From NCBI GenBank assembly GCA_902803455.1, contig CADCQC010000258.1:1-6985 (forward strand): a stretch of 6,985 bases of DNA. The letters are read 5' to 3'. The notes under the pieces were generated by a model. It had not been told where the DNA came from. It saw nothing but the letters and a program-made list of their open reading frames with translations, and searched no databases. The translations under genes were made by a program, and so were the position numbers. This document shows, piece after piece, positions 5,908 to 6,985 of this stretch. The DNA is from an uncultured Prevotellaceae bacterium (GTDB taxonomy: Bacteria; Bacteroidota; Bacteroidia; Bacteroidales; Bacteroidaceae). How positions within the stretch are numbered: position 1 is the stretch's first letter; each line of letters opens with the position of its first letter.

Positions 5908-6985
5908 TTATTTGATGTTGGGCTCCTCAAGACCGAGACCTTTCTTGCGGTCGACGGATTTCAGGATGATGCCTAAGACAAGGGCTGCCACACCAAGGCC
6001 GGCAAGCATGATGAGCGGCCATGTGTAGTTTAATTGCGTCGGGTCTTTCACACCAGGATTCGTCTTGTCGAGCACCTGGCCGATGAGCAACGGGAAAAGC
6101 CACAAACCGATGTTCTGAATCCAGAAGATCAGCGCGTAGGCAGAACCGATGACCTTCGCATCCACGAGCTTGGGCACACTCGGCCAGAGTGAGGCGGGAA
6201 CCAGCGAGAAGGAGGATCCCAAAACCAGGATTGTGATATAGGCGATGACAATGCCACCCACAGCACTGCCTTTGAATGCGGGAAGCACGAAGGCAAAGGT
6301 CAGGTGGCAGGCAATAAGGAGCAGCGAACCAAGGATCAGCATCGAGGCGGCCTTGCCCTTATGGTCCACATAACTGCCCAAAATAGGTGTGATCAGCACG
6401 GCCAGCAGGGGGAATACGGCGAAGATGCTCTCTGCCGACTGACGCATGTAACCCATGTAGCAATACGTGATGAGCGCGATGATCGACACCCCCAGCAGTC
6501 CATATTTCAGGTTGGCTTTCTTCTGGAAGTTACTGGCGAAACCAGCGGCAGCCACCACCAGCATGATGATATATTGTACGATGGTGACCGACTGACTTGC
6601 CCAGAAAGAGTCTTTGGCGGGTTCCACCAGGGTGAGGTTGCACTGAAGCATATTGACCGCATACTTCTGGAAGGGGAAAATGGCTGAGTAATACAGCACG
6701 CAGAGCAATGCCACGAGCCAGAAACCGCTGTCGGAGAGAATCTTGCCAATGTCGCTGATCTTGAACGGGTCGTCTTTCTCCTCTGCCTCACCGGTCTGTC
6801 CGTCGAGTTTCTTGTCCATGAAGAAAGAAACAACGAACAGGATCAGAGCGATGCACATGAGCACCACGCCGAAAGCCACCGAACGGGTGACGCTGACCTG
6901 TCCGCCAAGACGGGCGAAGAAAGGCGAGAAAATCATGCAGGTGGCAACGCCGAGGCGTGCCAGTGCCATCTCACTGCCCATGGCG
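5908..6985 (-). CDS. Major facilitator superfamily transporter, MFSD1-like (upstream paralogue, 5' end outside window)
   Basis: The frame runs off the right edge. About 358 residues are visible, ending EEPNIK then TAA. Alignment by eye with the neighbouring MFS protein puts the first visible residues (AMGSEMALARLG) opposite AMGIQVAMARMG at about residue 172 there, so about 170 N-terminal residues are missing. The ATG at 6981 is therefore internal and not the real start. Shared landmarks are a charged loop after the sixth helix (MDKKLDGQTGEAEEKDD), GFWLVALLCVLYYSAIFPFQKYA, the motif GSYVDHKGKAAS, and SLVPASLWPSVPKLVDAKVI leading to GSAYALIFWIQNIGLWLFP. It is an inner-membrane secondary transporter of unknown substrate. 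Resemblance to the MFSD1-like branch is from memory. A stem-loop follows its stop, and its paralogue starts 45 bp downstream. Confidence 0.87.
   Translation of the reverse strand, partial: AMGSEMALARLGVATCMIFSPFFARLGGQVSVTRSVAFGVVLMCIALILFVVSFFMDKKLDGQTGEAEEKDDPFKISDIGKILSDSGFWLVALLCVLYYSAIFPFQKYAVNMLQCNLTLVEPAKDSFWASQSVTIVQYIIMLVVAAAGFASNFQKKANLKYGLLGVSIIALITYCYMGYMRQSAESIFAVFPLLAVLITPILGSYVDHKGKAASMLILGSLLLIACHLTFAFVLPAFKGSAVGGIVIAYITILVLGSSFSLVPASLWPSVPKLVDAKVIGSAYALIFWIQNIGLWLFPLLIGQVLDKTNPGVKDPTQLNYTWPLIMLAGLGVAALVLGIILKSVDRKKGLGLEEPNIK

Overview
The window looks like a chromosomal piece from a Bacteroidales bacterium, most likely Prevotella/Segatella-like, although this rests on protein resemblance recalled from memory rather than a search. 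The pointers are a PorT-type outer-membrane barrel, a LysM plus periplasmic-binding-protein fusion typical of Bacteroidota, compact gene spacing, and the absence of clear Shine-Dalgarno sequences ahead of the starts. Base composition is moderate and fairly even. I see no tRNA, rRNA, CRISPR array, insertion sequence or phage gene.

Layout. The left part is on the + strand: the 3' end of a POT/PTR peptide transporter (1-540), an 87-bp gap carrying a two-copy direct repeat, a secreted LysM/type-1 periplasmic-binding-fold protein (628-2082) and an outer-membrane beta-barrel protein (2082-2858) that overlaps it by one base. The right part is on the - strand, converging on the first. Read in its direction of transcription it holds the C-terminal two-thirds of an MFS transporter (6985-5908, cut by the window edge), a stem-loop with the form of an intrinsic terminator (5898-5876), a second paralogous MFS transporter (5862-4396), queC (4348-3686), a short tandem-repeat leader (3670-3599) and a glutamine-rich heptad-repeat coiled-coil protein of unknown function (3602-2892). 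The two blocks meet tail to tail with 33 bp between stops. No stretch above 300 bases lacks a gene.

How the genes may work together. The LysM protein and the barrel are probably one translationally coupled cell-envelope unit. The two MFS proteins are tandem paralogues resembling the MFSD1-like branch, and together with the POT transporter they suggest small-peptide or small-solute uptake, which is inference only. QueC makes preQ0 for queuosine-modified tRNA, but no other queuosine gene is in view. The least explained items are the coiled-coil protein, with its 21/42-bp internal repeats and its C-terminal QMLLLF motif, and the repeat array that runs up to its start codon. I found no convincing complete new system (defence, mobile or otherwise).
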